Shown: one piece after another, positions 16,548 through 25,404 of the stretch | Numbering within the stretch: position 1 is the first letter of the stretch | How the letters are laid out: every line of letters begins with the position of its first letter | DNA from: Ruthenibacterium avium | GTDB taxonomy: Bacteria > Bacillota > Clostridia > Oscillospirales > Ruminococcaceae | Length of the DNA: 64,000 nt | NCBI GenBank assembly: GCA_019118905.1 | Contig: DWYA01000088.1 | Coordinates: 1-64,000, forward strand | Reading direction: 5' to 3' | Translations under genes and position numbers: made by a program | Notes under the pieces: model-generated | Database searches by the model: none | Told to the model about the DNA's origin: nothing | What the model saw: only the letters and a program-made list of their open reading frames with translations

Positions 16548-17828
16548 TTAGGTCAGCAGCGAACCGGTGGCGTCGTCCACGCCGCTGTCGCGCAGCTGTG
16601 CTTCTTCCTTGGTGGTTTCGTAATTTAAGCTGACATCCACCCCGTTTGTCAGGTTTTCCACTGCTTTTGGAATACCGGGGAAAAATTTCTGAATACATGT
16701 TCCGCGGCAGTGCAGCGAGTCAAAAAAGTCCTCGTTGGTTACGCCGGGGATGGCATAGGGGTTGTAGCTGCCGTACACCGGAATATTAAGCCCTTGTGCA
16801 ATGCGGCGGATGGTGGGCTCGGTGTTTAAAAACGAAGCATAATGGTCAGGCCGCGTCACACTCATATGCTCGTAGTTGATGGGGTGATAGGGCGACAAAA
16901 TTAAAAATACGCGAACGCCTTTGGCCTGTACATAACGCAAAAAGGCTTCAAACTGCTCTACGCGCTCGTCATCCAGCTCGGTGTAGTCCTCTAAATTCAG
17001 CATACCGTAGTTGATGTTGGCGGTGGCGCTGTCGTCAATCAGCTGCTGATCCATTTCACGCATTTCCACCGGGTACAGCACGCTGCCGTCATGCATTTTT
17101 ACCTCGGTGTTTTGGTTCATCAGCTCGTCTTTGGCCACAATTTCCAGCTGATTCGTTTGGCCGCCGGTTAAACGCAGATAGCTTAAATTGCCTTGAAAAT
17201 AGCTGGGCGAGTAGAGCGCCATCCATTTTTCACGGGGATCGGGCTTTGTGTATGGCGTGGGAATGTTTAAACAGTTGGTTAAAAACTCCGCATAAAGTGT
17301 CTTATCGCTGCGCGAGTCCACGCTGTTTTTGTTAAATACCCACGGGTCCACGCCGATAATCAGGTTCTCCGGCAGACAATCGTTTTTCTCAAGCAAGTAG
17401 TAAGAGCCGAGAATATCTAAAAAGTCGGCGCCCGTCAGCCCGCAGTTAAAAAACTGCCCATCGGAAAGCTGCGCGATCTCTGTGTTTAATTGCAAAATGC
17501 GGGAAGAACCAATGGCGATGGTATTGGGGGGCGTTTCAAATTTTTCTGCAATGAGCTCTAAAATATCTCGTTGACGCTCATTAAACTGCTCATAGCCTGT
17601 GATATCATTGCCGGCAAACAGAATTTCCACTACATTGCGCAATTCTTGGTCGCCTTGGAACACGCCTTGACGGTCGACGCTGTAATTGATATACATCATA
17701 TAAATTAAAATGGGCGAAAAAAGCAACGCTCCCAGGGCGAGCCGAAACGCCCAAATAAGCCGCAAAGAAATTTTGGCAGCGGGCTGAATTTTGGTACGAA
17801 GCTTTTTCGGAATCTTTCGACGAGACAT
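16548..17828 (-). CDS. SGNH-type membrane protein (DltD/AlgX-like) partnered with MBOAT
   Basis: The 426-residue protein has one N-terminal membrane segment (about 25-45) and a large outer domain. It carries a GSSRILQL motif with the nucleophile-type serine and a late DSLHC motif that may supply the Asp/His pair of an SGNH hydrolase. It follows an MBOAT gene by only 12 bases. Such pairs O-acylate exported polysaccharides, as AlgI/AlgX and DltB/DltD do. The ATG at 17828 is chosen for its spacing to TGAGAGG; a GTG nine bases upstream would put the start inside the ribosome site. It is the last gene of the minus-strand block. Confidence 0.8.
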   Translation of the reverse strand: MSRRKIPKKLRTKIQPAAKISLRLIWAFRLALGALLFSPILIYMMYINYSVDRQGVFQGDQELRNVVEILFAGNDITGYEQFNERQRDILELIAEKFETPPNTIAIGSSRILQLNTEIAQLSDGQFFNCGLTGADFLDILGSYYLLEKNDCLPENLIIGVDPWVFNKNSVDSRSDKTLYAEFLTNCLNIPTPYTKPDPREKWMALYSPSYFQGNLSYLRLTGGQTNQLEIVAKDELMNQNTEVKMHDGSVLYPVEMREMDQQLIDDSATANINYGMLNLEDYTELDDERVEQFEAFLRYVQAKGVRVFLILSPYHPINYEHMSVTRPDHYASFLNTEPTIRRIAQGLNIPVYGSYNPYAIPGVTNEDFFDSLHCRGTCIQKFFPGIPKAVENLTNGVDVSLNYETTKEEAQLRDSGVDDATGSLLT

Positions 17829-17840
17829 CGCACGCACCTC

Positions 17841-19325
17841 TCAATAGTTTTGGTAAATAAAGCTGGATTTTCCAAAAGAACCGAAAAACAAAATGCCGAG
17901 GCACAGCGCATAGTAAAGGGGCCAGCGCAAAAAAATAGGAATTTTGCGAATCAGGCGATGCATCGGAATTTCAAACCACTCCAGCCCTTCCACCAGCAAA
18001 ACGCCCGCGCATAAAGCAAAGGTGGCGTTGGCGGTAAAGCCGATGCTTTCCATGGTGGAGAAAAACGCTTTGCTGTTTTCTGCAAGGCTTTCCCAACCGG
18101 TAAAAATGTGGCGATAGACAAAAAATGCGTCTTGAACTGCGCCGGGCTGCGTGTTGTAAAGGCCCACCAGAAAAAAGACAAGGCAGCTGCTGAACAGCAA
18201 ATAGTTAATGATAAAGCGCACCGTTTTGCGCACCGCCGAAAAGCGGTACAGCGGATTGCGTGTGCCCAAACGGCGGCGAAGCTTGGAAGTTTGCTTTTCC
18301 ACCGAAAGATAAACACCGTTTAAAACGCCCCAAATCAGATAGGGAAGCGTGCCGCCGTGCCAAAGGCCGCTCAGGGCAAAGGTGATCATTTGATTCAGCG
18401 CGGTGCGCACAGAGCCGCAGCGATTGCCTCCCAGCGAGATGTAAACGTAATCGCGCAGCCAGCTGGTCAAGCTGATGTGCCAGCGCCGCCACAAATCGGA
18501 AAAAGAGGATGCGGCAAACGGACGCTTAAAGTTTTCCGTCAGCTCAATGCCGAACAGCTGCCCGGCCCCCACGGCAATATCGCTGCACGCCGAAAAGTCA
18601 TAATACAGCTGCAAGGAAAACAACAAGCTTGCAATCAGCACAATAGGCCCGGTATAGGCTTCGTAATAAAGATTGCCGTATACCTGTCCCACAATGCCGC
18701 CGATGGTATCGGCGATGACGAGCTTTTTAAAAAAGCCCCATAAAATGCGGAACATTCCCCCGCAAAACCGCTGATAGTCAAAGCGCAGCGGCTTTTTAAA
18801 CTGAGGCAGAAGCTTGCCCGCGCGTTCAATCGGCCCGGCGGTCATCAAGGGGAAAAAGCTGACAAAAAGGGCATAGTCGAACAGGCGGTACTCCGGCTTA
18901 ATGTTCCCGCGGTAAATATCAATCAAGTAACTGGTCGCCATAAATAGAAAATAGCTGATGCCCAGGGGAACGGCAAAGCTGAGGGAAGATCCGCTGAAAG
19001 AAAGCCAGCTGCCGAAGGTGTCCTGCAAAATGCGCGCATACTTAAACCACACAAATAACCCTAAACAGCCCGCGGCGCAGCCGCCCAGCAAAAGGCGTTT
19101 GACCCATTTGGGTTTTGCAGCGGCAATGCCCAGCCCTGCGGCATAGGTGACAAGCGTAACCCCAGCAAGAAGGGGGACAAACCCGGCGTTTTGAGGGTCG
19201 TACAAGTAAAATAAATAGCTGCAGCAAAGCAGCCACGCACTGCGCACCGTGCGTGGTAAAACAAAATAAACCAGGCATGCCGCCGCAAGGAACAGCAAAA
19301 ATGCCAGAGAAAGTATATTGGTCAT
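17841..19325 (-). CDS. MBOAT family O-acyltransferase (AlgI/DltB-like)
   Basis: This multi-pass membrane enzyme would pass acyl groups across the membrane to a surface polysaccharide. The 494-residue protein has about eleven hydrophobic segments and the family signatures FSDLWRRWHISLTSWLRDYV and LSGLWHGG, the latter with the conserved catalytic His. It precedes the SGNH partner on the same strand. An acetyl donor is likely from the family, but the target (FucNAc polymer or teichoic acid) is inferred from context. Confidence 0.93.
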   Translation of the reverse strand: MTNILSLAFLLFLAAACLVYFVLPRTVRSAWLLCCSYLFYLYDPQNAGFVPLLAGVTLVTYAAGLGIAAAKPKWVKRLLLGGCAAGCLGLFVWFKYARILQDTFGSWLSFSGSSLSFAVPLGISYFLFMATSYLIDIYRGNIKPEYRLFDYALFVSFFPLMTAGPIERAGKLLPQFKKPLRFDYQRFCGGMFRILWGFFKKLVIADTIGGIVGQVYGNLYYEAYTGPIVLIASLLFSLQLYYDFSACSDIAVGAGQLFGIELTENFKRPFAASSFSDLWRRWHISLTSWLRDYVYISLGGNRCGSVRTALNQMITFALSGLWHGGTLPYLIWGVLNGVYLSVEKQTSKLRRRLGTRNPLYRFSAVRKTVRFIINYLLFSSCLVFFLVGLYNTQPGAVQDAFFVYRHIFTGWESLAENSKAFFSTMESIGFTANATFALCAGVLLVEGLEWFEIPMHRLIRKIPIFLRWPLYYALCLGILFFGSFGKSSFIYQNY

Positions 19326-19414
19326 AGCGTCAATTCAGCCTTTCTGTCTAGCGTTGGGCGGCATGACACAACGTGTGCCGCGCACAGCTTGGGCGCGTGT
19401 TTGCCCAAGGGCAT

Positions 19415-19792
19415 TTATCGTTCCTCGCGCTTTTCTTCCAGCTCACGCACACGCCGTTCCAGCAAAGCGTTTTGCTGCGCCAGCTTTTTGATTTTTTCCG
19501 AAAGGCCGGAGACAATGCTGGTTAAGCAAAGCGAAATGAGCAGTAAAAACGCAATTGCCATCATAAAGATTAAGTTGGATGGCGTAACGATTTTGGTGAG
19601 ATCGCGCAGAACAAGCACAATGTAAGGGAACACGGCGAACAACGCCAGCACCGCTGCCGAAAACAGCCAAATAATGGAGTAGCGCACGAGGAGCTTTTGC
19701 TTTTTCATCAGCCAAAGGATGACAAACAAGTACACGGCAACGCCAATCAGCAAAAGAATGCGCAGCAAAGGTTCGATATGTGCGTTCATCAT
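19415..19792 (-). CDS. DUF2304 family membrane protein
   Basis: This 125-residue protein has three hydrophobic segments and a charged C-terminal coiled coil (about 95-125, KIKKLAQQNALLERRVREL). DUF2304 proteins are usually encoded next to dolichol-phosphate-mannose-synthase-like GT2 enzymes, and this one overlaps the GT2 gene by four bases (ATGA). It probably anchors or assists the GT2 enzyme at the membrane. AAGGAGG precedes the ATG at 19792. Confidence 0.85.
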   Translation of the reverse strand: MMNAHIEPLLRILLLIGVAVYLFVILWLMKKQKLLVRYSIIWLFSAAVLALFAVFPYIVLVLRDLTKIVTPSNLIFMMAIAFLLLISLCLTSIVSGLSEKIKKLAQQNALLERRVRELEEKREER

Positions 19793-20505
19793 GTGCCTTT
19801 TCCTCCTTTGCGTTTCGGCGTAATAATGCGAAACACCACCAAAGAAATGGTAACTTTCACCATATAATAAATGGATTTCAGCGCATTGATCGACGAAGCG
19901 CCGCCCATGCGTTCGCGCATTTGTACCGGGGCTTCTCCCACGCGATATCCGGCGAGTACCGCTGTAATAATTGCTTCCGGCTCGGGATAGTCCTGTGCAT
20001 AATTTTCGGCATAAAAGGCGGTCAGCTCTTTGGAACATGCCCGAAAGCCGCTGGTGACATCCAAAATGCGCACGCCGCACAAAACCCGCAGCAAGGTGCT
20101 GAGAATGCGAATGCCCATGCGCCGCATAAAGCTGGTTTGAAAGCCTTCCTTCTTCAAAAAGCGGCTGCCGATGCACATATCCAGCTCACCGCGCGCGACA
20201 GGCGCAACCACAGTTTGCAGATAAGACGGGTCGTGCTGGCCGTCGCCATCCATTTGAACGGTGATGTCATAATCGTTTTCTTTGGCGTACAAATAACCGC
20301 TCTGCACGCCGCCGCCAATGCCCAGATTGATCGGCAATGACAAATAAGAAAAACCGTTTTCGCGGCAAATTGCAGCGGAGCGGTCGGTAGAGCAGTCGTT
20401 GACAATTAAATAATCAACGTCCGGTGCAGCGCGGCGCAAGTCGGAAACGACGCGCTCAATATTTTCTTCCTCATTATAGCAAGGAATAATCACAAGAACT
20501 TTCAC
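19789..20505 (-). CDS. Family 2 glycosyltransferase (polyprenyl-phosphate sugar synthase-like)
   Basis: The 238-residue soluble GT2 begins MKVLVIIPCYNEEENI and keeps the nucleotide-sugar motifs NDCSTDRS and the DxD (QMDGDGQHD), with the acceptor-side motif near CIGSRF. It is close to enzymes that load a sugar onto undecaprenyl or dolichyl phosphate. The GTG at 20505 after AGAGGTGG gives the correct family N-terminus. It is translationally coupled to the DUF2304 gene and lies downstream of the FucNAc genes. Confidence 0.88.
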   Translation of the reverse strand: MKVLVIIPCYNEEENIERVVSDLRRAAPDVDYLIVNDCSTDRSAAICRENGFSYLSLPINLGIGGGVQSGYLYAKENDYDITVQMDGDGQHDPSYLQTVVAPVARGELDMCIGSRFLKKEGFQTSFMRRMGIRILSTLLRVLCGVRILDVTSGFRACSKELTAFYAENYAQDYPEPEAIITAVLAGYRVGEAPVQMRERMGGASSINALKSIYYMVKVTISLVVFRIITPKRKGGKGT

Positions 20506-20615
20506 AAATCCACCTCTTTCAAGGACAAACCGGCTTTTTATTGAAAAACAGGCGCAGAACAAACGCTTTCTGCGCCTGGTAAAGCAGAATCATGGCTGAA
20601 AAATGGTTTCAGCTG

Positions 20616-21830
20616 TTAAAAAAGTGCTTCCATTTGTTTTAAAAGCATACTGCGGCTGAAATGCGCCTGATAATAGCTGCGCGCACGCTCGCCCATTTCC
20701 TGGCGAGCTTTGGCGGAACACTCGGCAAGCTCCAGCAAATTGTGATACAGCGCGTCAATATCTCCGGCAGGGGAAACCAGCCCGCACCCGGCTTCAAGAA
20801 TGACGCGCGCCGGCTCACCGTCCATACTGACAAGGCAGGGCTTGCCCGCCGCCAAGTAGCTGGTAATTTTTGCGGGAACCGTCAGCCCCAAATCGTCGCT
20901 GGCACTCAGCGCGGCAAAGAGTGCATCCGCGCAGCCAGTGTAGCGGGGGATTTCTTCGGCAGGCTTTTGTCCTTCAAAGGAAAACAGCGCCTGCACCCCA
21001 TGTTCCGCCACACTCTGTTCCAGCGCTTCGCGGCTCATGCCGCTGCCCACAATGATAAAATGAATATCACTGCGTCCCGCGTCACGAAGACGCACGGCAC
21101 ACTGTACCAAAAGGTCTAAATTCTGCGCGGGGCTGATGTTGCCCGCAAACAGCACGCAGAACTTGTCCGAAAAGCGCGCGCGAAGCGCGTCATCTCGAAT
21201 CTCTTTGGCATAAAAATCTTCGCAATACTGCGGAATCACATGCACCTTGCTGCGCGGTGAAATCGTTTTCAGCTTTTCGCCTAACGCATCCGACATGGCA
21301 ACCAGCTGGCTGCACCGGCGGTAATGCCAGTGAGAAACGCCTTTGGCAACCGCGCGCAAAAGGCGGTTTTGAATGGGCAGCACGGAATAAAGGTTTTCCG
21401 GCCACAAATCTAAAACATAGCACGTCAGCGGAATGCGCCGCAGCCCTGCGCAGACAATGGCGGGAAAGAGCATTAAAACCGGGCTGGTTTCATAGCAGAA
21501 CACCGCGTCATAGTGACGCTTGCGCAGAGAAAACAGCCGAAAAACCGCGGTAAGCGGATAGGAAATGTAGTTGAGAAAGATACGCAAAGACGTGTTGTTT
21601 TTGCGCCGAATTTCTTTGGTGCGGAAAATTTCCACGCCGCGGCGTGTTTCGCGCATTGGCCCGCGCAGAGAATAGCCCTCAAACCATTCTCCGTGCGGGT
21701 AGTTGGGCAGACCGCACAGCACATCCACCTCAAACCCATCCTCGACAAAGGCTTCGCATAAGTCGGTTACACGGAAATTTTCAGGGTAATAGTGCTGGCT
21801 GACCACAAGAATTCTTTTTTTCTGTTCCAT
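20616..21830 (-). CDS. wbuB: Family 4 glycosyltransferase, WbuB-like (probable FucNAc transferase)
   Basis: The 404-residue GT-B protein starts KRILVVSQHYYPENFRVTDL and has the GT4 core (FAGNISPAQNLDLL and a late AGKPCLVSMDGE region). In E. coli O26 and Staphylococcus capsule clusters the fnlA-fnlB-fnlC genes are followed by a WbuB-type transferase that adds L-FucNAc to the lipid-linked sugar. The same order here supports the assignment. It starts six bases after the fnlC stop with almost no ribosome site, so it probably depends on translational coupling. Confidence 0.82.
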   Translation of the reverse strand: MEQKKRILVVSQHYYPENFRVTDLCEAFVEDGFEVDVLCGLPNYPHGEWFEGYSLRGPMRETRRGVEIFRTKEIRRKNNTSLRIFLNYISYPLTAVFRLFSLRKRHYDAVFCYETSPVLMLFPAIVCAGLRRIPLTCYVLDLWPENLYSVLPIQNRLLRAVAKGVSHWHYRRCSQLVAMSDALGEKLKTISPRSKVHVIPQYCEDFYAKEIRDDALRARFSDKFCVLFAGNISPAQNLDLLVQCAVRLRDAGRSDIHFIIVGSGMSREALEQSVAEHGVQALFSFEGQKPAEEIPRYTGCADALFAALSASDDLGLTVPAKITSYLAAGKPCLVSMDGEPARVILEAGCGLVSPAGDIDALYHNLLELAECSAKARQEMGERARSYYQAHFSRSMLLKQMEALF

Positions 21831-21836
21831 CTGTTT

Positions 21837-22976
21837 TTAATGTTTGCGCCAAACCATTTGGTTGACCACGCCGACATAGCTTTGAATCATCTTGACCACC
21901 TTGGTGGAAACATCCTCGCCGTAATCAGGCACGGGGATGCCGTAGTCACCGTTTTCATTCATGCTGACAGCAGTGGCCACGGCCTGTTCCACGCCGCCCT
22001 CGCGGATACCCGCCAACACAAAGCAGCCCTTATCCAGCGCTTCCGGGCGCTCGGTAGAGGTGCGGATGCAAACGGCAGGGAAGGGGCAGCCGATGCTGGT
22101 GAAAAAGCTCGACTCCTCGGGCAGTGTGCCGGAATCGCTCACGACACAAAAGGCATTCATTTGCAGGTTGTTGTAATCGTGGAAGCCCAGCGGGTCATGC
22201 AGACGCACGCGCTCGTCCAGCACAAAGCCGCGCTGCTCCAAGAACTTGCGGCTGCGCGGGTGACAAGAGTACAAAATCGGCATGTCATAGCGCTGTGCCA
22301 GATGGTTAATGGAAGTAAAGAGGTTGATGAAATTTTCCTCGGTGTCAATATTTTCTTCGCGGTGCGCTGAAAGCAGCATATAGCCGCCCTTTTTCAGCGA
22401 CAGGCGCGAAAGAATATCACTGGCGCGAATTTGCTGCAAATTTGCGCGCAGAACCTCCGCCATGGGGCTGCCGGTGACATAAGTGCGCTCACGCGCCGTG
22501 CCTTCGGCATTCAGATAGCGGCGGGCATGTTCGGAATAGCACAAGTTCACGTCGGCAATGTGGTCGACAATGCGGCGGTTGGTTTCCTCGGGCAGACATT
22601 CGTCAAAGCAGCGGTTGCCCGCTTCCATGTGGAAAATAGGAATATGCAGACGCTTTGCGGCAATGGCGGAAAGGCAGCTGTTGGTATCGCCCAAAATCAG
22701 CAGGGCATCCGGCTTTTGCTCGCACATCAAGGCATAACTTTTAGCGATAATATTGCCAATCGTTTCGCCCAAATGCTCGCCAACGGCCTCCAAATAAAAG
22801 TTCGGTGCGCGAAGCCCCAAATCCTCAAAGAAAATCTGGTTCAGGGTATAGTCATAGTTTTGACCCGTATGCACAAGAATCTGGTCGAAGTAACGGTCGC
22901 ATTTTTTGATTACCTGCGACAGGCGGATAATCTCAGGACGAGTGCCGACAATGGTCATCAGCTTTAATTTCTGCAT
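21837..22976 (-). CDS. fnlC: UDP-N-acetylglucosamine 2-epimerase family, FnlC/CapG type
   Basis: This enzyme is expected to perform the last step to UDP-N-acetyl-L-fucosamine: 2-epimerisation of the talosamine intermediate. The 379-residue protein has the family's TIVGTRPEIIRLSQVI start, HTGQNYD, LGDTNS, HMEAGNRCFDE, SAHREEN and the SDSGTLPEE motif. The FnlC role and not WecB is chosen because fnlA and fnlB lie immediately upstream in the same operon. AAGGAG precedes the ATG. Confidence 0.88.
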   Translation of the reverse strand: MQKLKLMTIVGTRPEIIRLSQVIKKCDRYFDQILVHTGQNYDYTLNQIFFEDLGLRAPNFYLEAVGEHLGETIGNIIAKSYALMCEQKPDALLILGDTNSCLSAIAAKRLHIPIFHMEAGNRCFDECLPEETNRRIVDHIADVNLCYSEHARRYLNAEGTARERTYVTGSPMAEVLRANLQQIRASDILSRLSLKKGGYMLLSAHREENIDTEENFINLFTSINHLAQRYDMPILYSCHPRSRKFLEQRGFVLDERVRLHDPLGFHDYNNLQMNAFCVVSDSGTLPEESSFFTSIGCPFPAVCIRTSTERPEALDKGCFVLAGIREGGVEQAVATAVSMNENGDYGIPVPDYGEDVSTKVVKMIQSYVGVVNQMVWRKH

Positions 22977-23005
22977 AGCAGCATAGCTCCTTATTGTACG
23001 TTTTC

Positions 23006-24142
23006 TTATACTTTTTCAAAGAAGGTGTCGGGGTGTTCCGGGTCAAACGGTTCGTTGGCCCACATCACGGTGACAAGGTCGCCGGTGCCGACATTTTCAA
23101 TGTTGTGTGTGTAGCCGGTGGGAATATCCACCACTTCCAGCTTGTCGCCGCTGACGTGATACTCAATGACTTCCTCTGTGTTCAAACGGCGGAAGCGAAT
23201 GACGGCTTCGCCCTGCACGACAAGAAATTTTTCGTTTTTGGTGTGATGCCAGTGGTTGCCCTTGACAATACCGGGCTTTGCGATATTCACGCTGACTTGT
23301 CCGTGCTGCTGGGTGCGCAGAAACTCGGTAAAGCTGCCGCGTTCATCGCAGTGCATTTGCAGAGGATAGGAAAAACCGTCTGTGGGCAGGTAAGATAAAT
23401 AGGTTGCATACAGCTTTTTTACGACGGCGCTGCTTTGGTCGGGCACATCCAGCGTTTGGCGCGAAGCGGCAAAGCTGCGAATGGTGTCGGCCAAAAAGCC
23501 CAGCGTTACATTGTGAACGTCGCACGCCAGATGGCAAAAGCCGGGAATGGCGCAATCGCGCACCGCGCGGCCTTCCATGGCGGCAATAAAGCTTTCCACA
23601 ACGTCGTCAATGTAGACAAGATCCAGCGCATAGGCGGGGTCGCGCACTTCAATGGGCAAGCCGTGTGCGATATTGTGGCAGAAGGTGGCCACTACGCTGT
23701 TGTACGACGGGCGGCACCATTTGCCAAATACACCGGGCAGACGATAGACCAGTGCCGGTGCGCCGGCAGCGCGCTCATGTTCAAACACCAGCGCTTCCGC
23801 CTCGCGCTTGGAAATGCCATAGTCGTTATCCAGCGCTGCCTGAATGGAGCTGGTAACAAGAACGGGCGCACGGTTTTCGGCCTTGGCCAAAAGGTGCAGC
23901 AATTCCTCGGTGAAGCCGCGGTTGCCGGCATAAAATTCGCTGGGGTCTTTCGGGCGGTTGATACCGGCTAGGTGAAATACGAATTGTGCTTTCGCGGCAT
24001 ACTCTGCCAGCAGCTCCTGCGGAGTGTCAACATCAAAGCACAGAAGGTTCTGATAGCCCTTGGTCTGCAAAGCGGCGGTCAGGTTTTTGCCAATAAAGCC
24101 GCCTGCACCGGTAATCAGAATACACAGTTCTTTATTTTCCAC
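23006..24142 (-). CDS. fnlB: Bifunctional epimerase/reductase of UDP-FucNAc synthesis (FnlB/CapF)
   Basis: The 378-residue protein joins two domains. An N-terminal short-chain dehydrogenase domain has GAGGFIGKN and YGISK (Tyr-x-x-x-Lys). A C-terminal cupin (about 265-378) has zinc-type histidines in KGNHWHHTKNEKF. CapF epimerises at C3 and reduces C4 of the FnlA product with NADPH. It starts with GTG and overlaps the end of fnlA by 11 bases, showing tight co-translation. Confidence 0.92.
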   Translation of the reverse strand: MENKELCILITGAGGFIGKNLTAALQTKGYQNLLCFDVDTPQELLAEYAAKAQFVFHLAGINRPKDPSEFYAGNRGFTEELLHLLAKAENRAPVLVTSSIQAALDNDYGISKREAEALVFEHERAAGAPALVYRLPGVFGKWCRPSYNSVVATFCHNIAHGLPIEVRDPAYALDLVYIDDVVESFIAAMEGRAVRDCAIPGFCHLACDVHNVTLGFLADTIRSFAASRQTLDVPDQSSAVVKKLYATYLSYLPTDGFSYPLQMHCDERGSFTEFLRTQQHGQVSVNIAKPGIVKGNHWHHTKNEKFLVVQGEAVIRFRRLNTEEVIEYHVSGDKLEVVDIPTGYTHNIENVGTGDLVTVMWANEPFDPEHPDTFFEKV

Positions 24143-25178
24143 GTTCTTCCAGCTCCTTCTTCACATAGTCCAGCGTCAGCAGGCGCTGCACCACCTGTTC
24201 CACATTGAGGCGGGTGGTGTTGTGGCTGGTGTAGTCCTCGTCGGCTTGGGTATGCACTTTGCCGTTTACAAAGTATTTATCATAGTTTAAGTCACGGCCA
24301 TCGGCGCAAACGCGATAATAATCGCCCATATCCTCACTGCGCACGCGCTCCTCGCGGGTGAGCAGGGTTTCGTACAGCTTTTCGCCGTGGCGCGTGCCGA
24401 TGATGCGTGTGCCGGTGTCGCCGAAAATCTGCTGAACGGCCTTCGCTAAATCACCAATGGTGGAGGCGGGGGCTTTTTGCACAAACAAATCGCCGGGGTT
24501 GGCGTGTTCAAATGCAAAGCCAACCAAATCCACCGCCTCATCGAGGCTCATCAAAAAGCGCGTCATGTCCGGGTTGGTAATGGTAATCGGTTTTCCTGCC
24601 TTAATTTGTTCGATGAACAAAGGAATCACGCTGCCGCGGCTGGCCATCACATTGCCGTAACGGGTGCAGCAAATGGTGGTTTCCTCTGCACGGACAGTGC
24701 GGGCTTTCGCGCCGATCACCTTTTCCATCATGGCTTTGGACATGCCCATGGCGTTGATGGGATAAGCGGCCTTATCGGTGGAAAGGCAAACCACGCGCTT
24801 TACGCCCGCGTCAATGGCGGCGGTCAGCAGGTTATCTGTGCCGATGATGTTGGTGCGCACGGCTTCCATGGGGAAAAACTCGCAGCTGGGAACCTGTTTG
24901 AGCGCTGCCGCATGGAAAATGTAGTCCACGCCGCGCACTGCACTTCTCAAGCTGGCCGGTTCCCGAACGTCGCCAATGTAAAACCGCAGTTTGGAGGAAA
25001 GCTCCGGGAACATTTGCTGATAGTCGTGACGCATGTCGTCCTGCTTTTTCTCATCGCGGGAGAAAATGCGGATTTCTCCGATGTCACTTTGCAGAAAATG
25101 GCGCAGCACCGTGTTGCCGAAGCTGCCCGTACCTCCCGTAATCAGCAGGGTTTTATCTTTAAATACGCCGGTTTTCAT
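24132..25178 (-). CDS. fnlA: UDP-N-acetylglucosamine 4,6-dehydratase/5-epimerase (FnlA/CapE)
   Basis: This is the first enzyme of UDP-N-acetyl-L-fucosamine synthesis. The 348-residue short-chain dehydrogenase has NAD motif TGGTGSFG and the MSKAMMEK segment, where Met replaces the usual catalytic Tyr (Met-x-x-x-Lys). This is the hallmark of short 4,6-dehydratases such as CapE and FlaA1. It is the first gene of the minus-strand operon and diverges from pepT. Confidence 0.92.
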   Translation of the reverse strand: MKTGVFKDKTLLITGGTGSFGNTVLRHFLQSDIGEIRIFSRDEKKQDDMRHDYQQMFPELSSKLRFYIGDVREPASLRSAVRGVDYIFHAAALKQVPSCEFFPMEAVRTNIIGTDNLLTAAIDAGVKRVVCLSTDKAAYPINAMGMSKAMMEKVIGAKARTVRAEETTICCTRYGNVMASRGSVIPLFIEQIKAGKPITITNPDMTRFLMSLDEAVDLVGFAFEHANPGDLFVQKAPASTIGDLAKAVQQIFGDTGTRIIGTRHGEKLYETLLTREERVRSEDMGDYYRVCADGRDLNYDKYFVNGKVHTQADEDYTSHNTTRLNVEQVVQRLLTLDYVKKELEERGK

Positions 25179-25209
25179 ATTGCGCCTCCATAGTACAAAT
25201 GTTACAATT

Positions 25210-25228
25210 CGTTTTATTATATCATATC
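25210..25228 (-). promoter_or_regulatory. Probable -10 region of the FucNAc operon
   Basis: On the minus strand the sequence reads GATATAATAAAACG, giving a TATAAT about 40 bases before the fnlA ATG. No good -35 is seen. Confidence 0.4.
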
Positions 25229-25323
25229 TTGCGGAAAAAGGGAATTTTTTTGCCCGGAAAAATCACTGGAGTGAAGCAAAAGGAAAAAGCGCGGTAAAAA
25301 AGCGAAGGAAGAAGGCGGGGGAG

Positions 25324-25353
25324 TTGACGCTTTATGCCGCGCGGGGCTATAAT
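25324..25353 (+). promoter_or_regulatory. Sigma-A promoter of pepT
   Basis: TTGACG (25324-25329) and TATAAT (25348-25353) are 18 bases apart, about 50 bases before the pepT start. Confidence 0.75.
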
Positions 25354-25404
25354 AAGGGGCGGGTAAGCACACCTTTATTTTACCCGGGGAAGGGAGAGTT
25401 TAAT

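Noticed and set aside
19792..20176. Upstream extension of the DUF2304 frame
   Set aside because: It is an out-of-frame shadow inside the GT2 gene; the ATGA overlap marks the true start.
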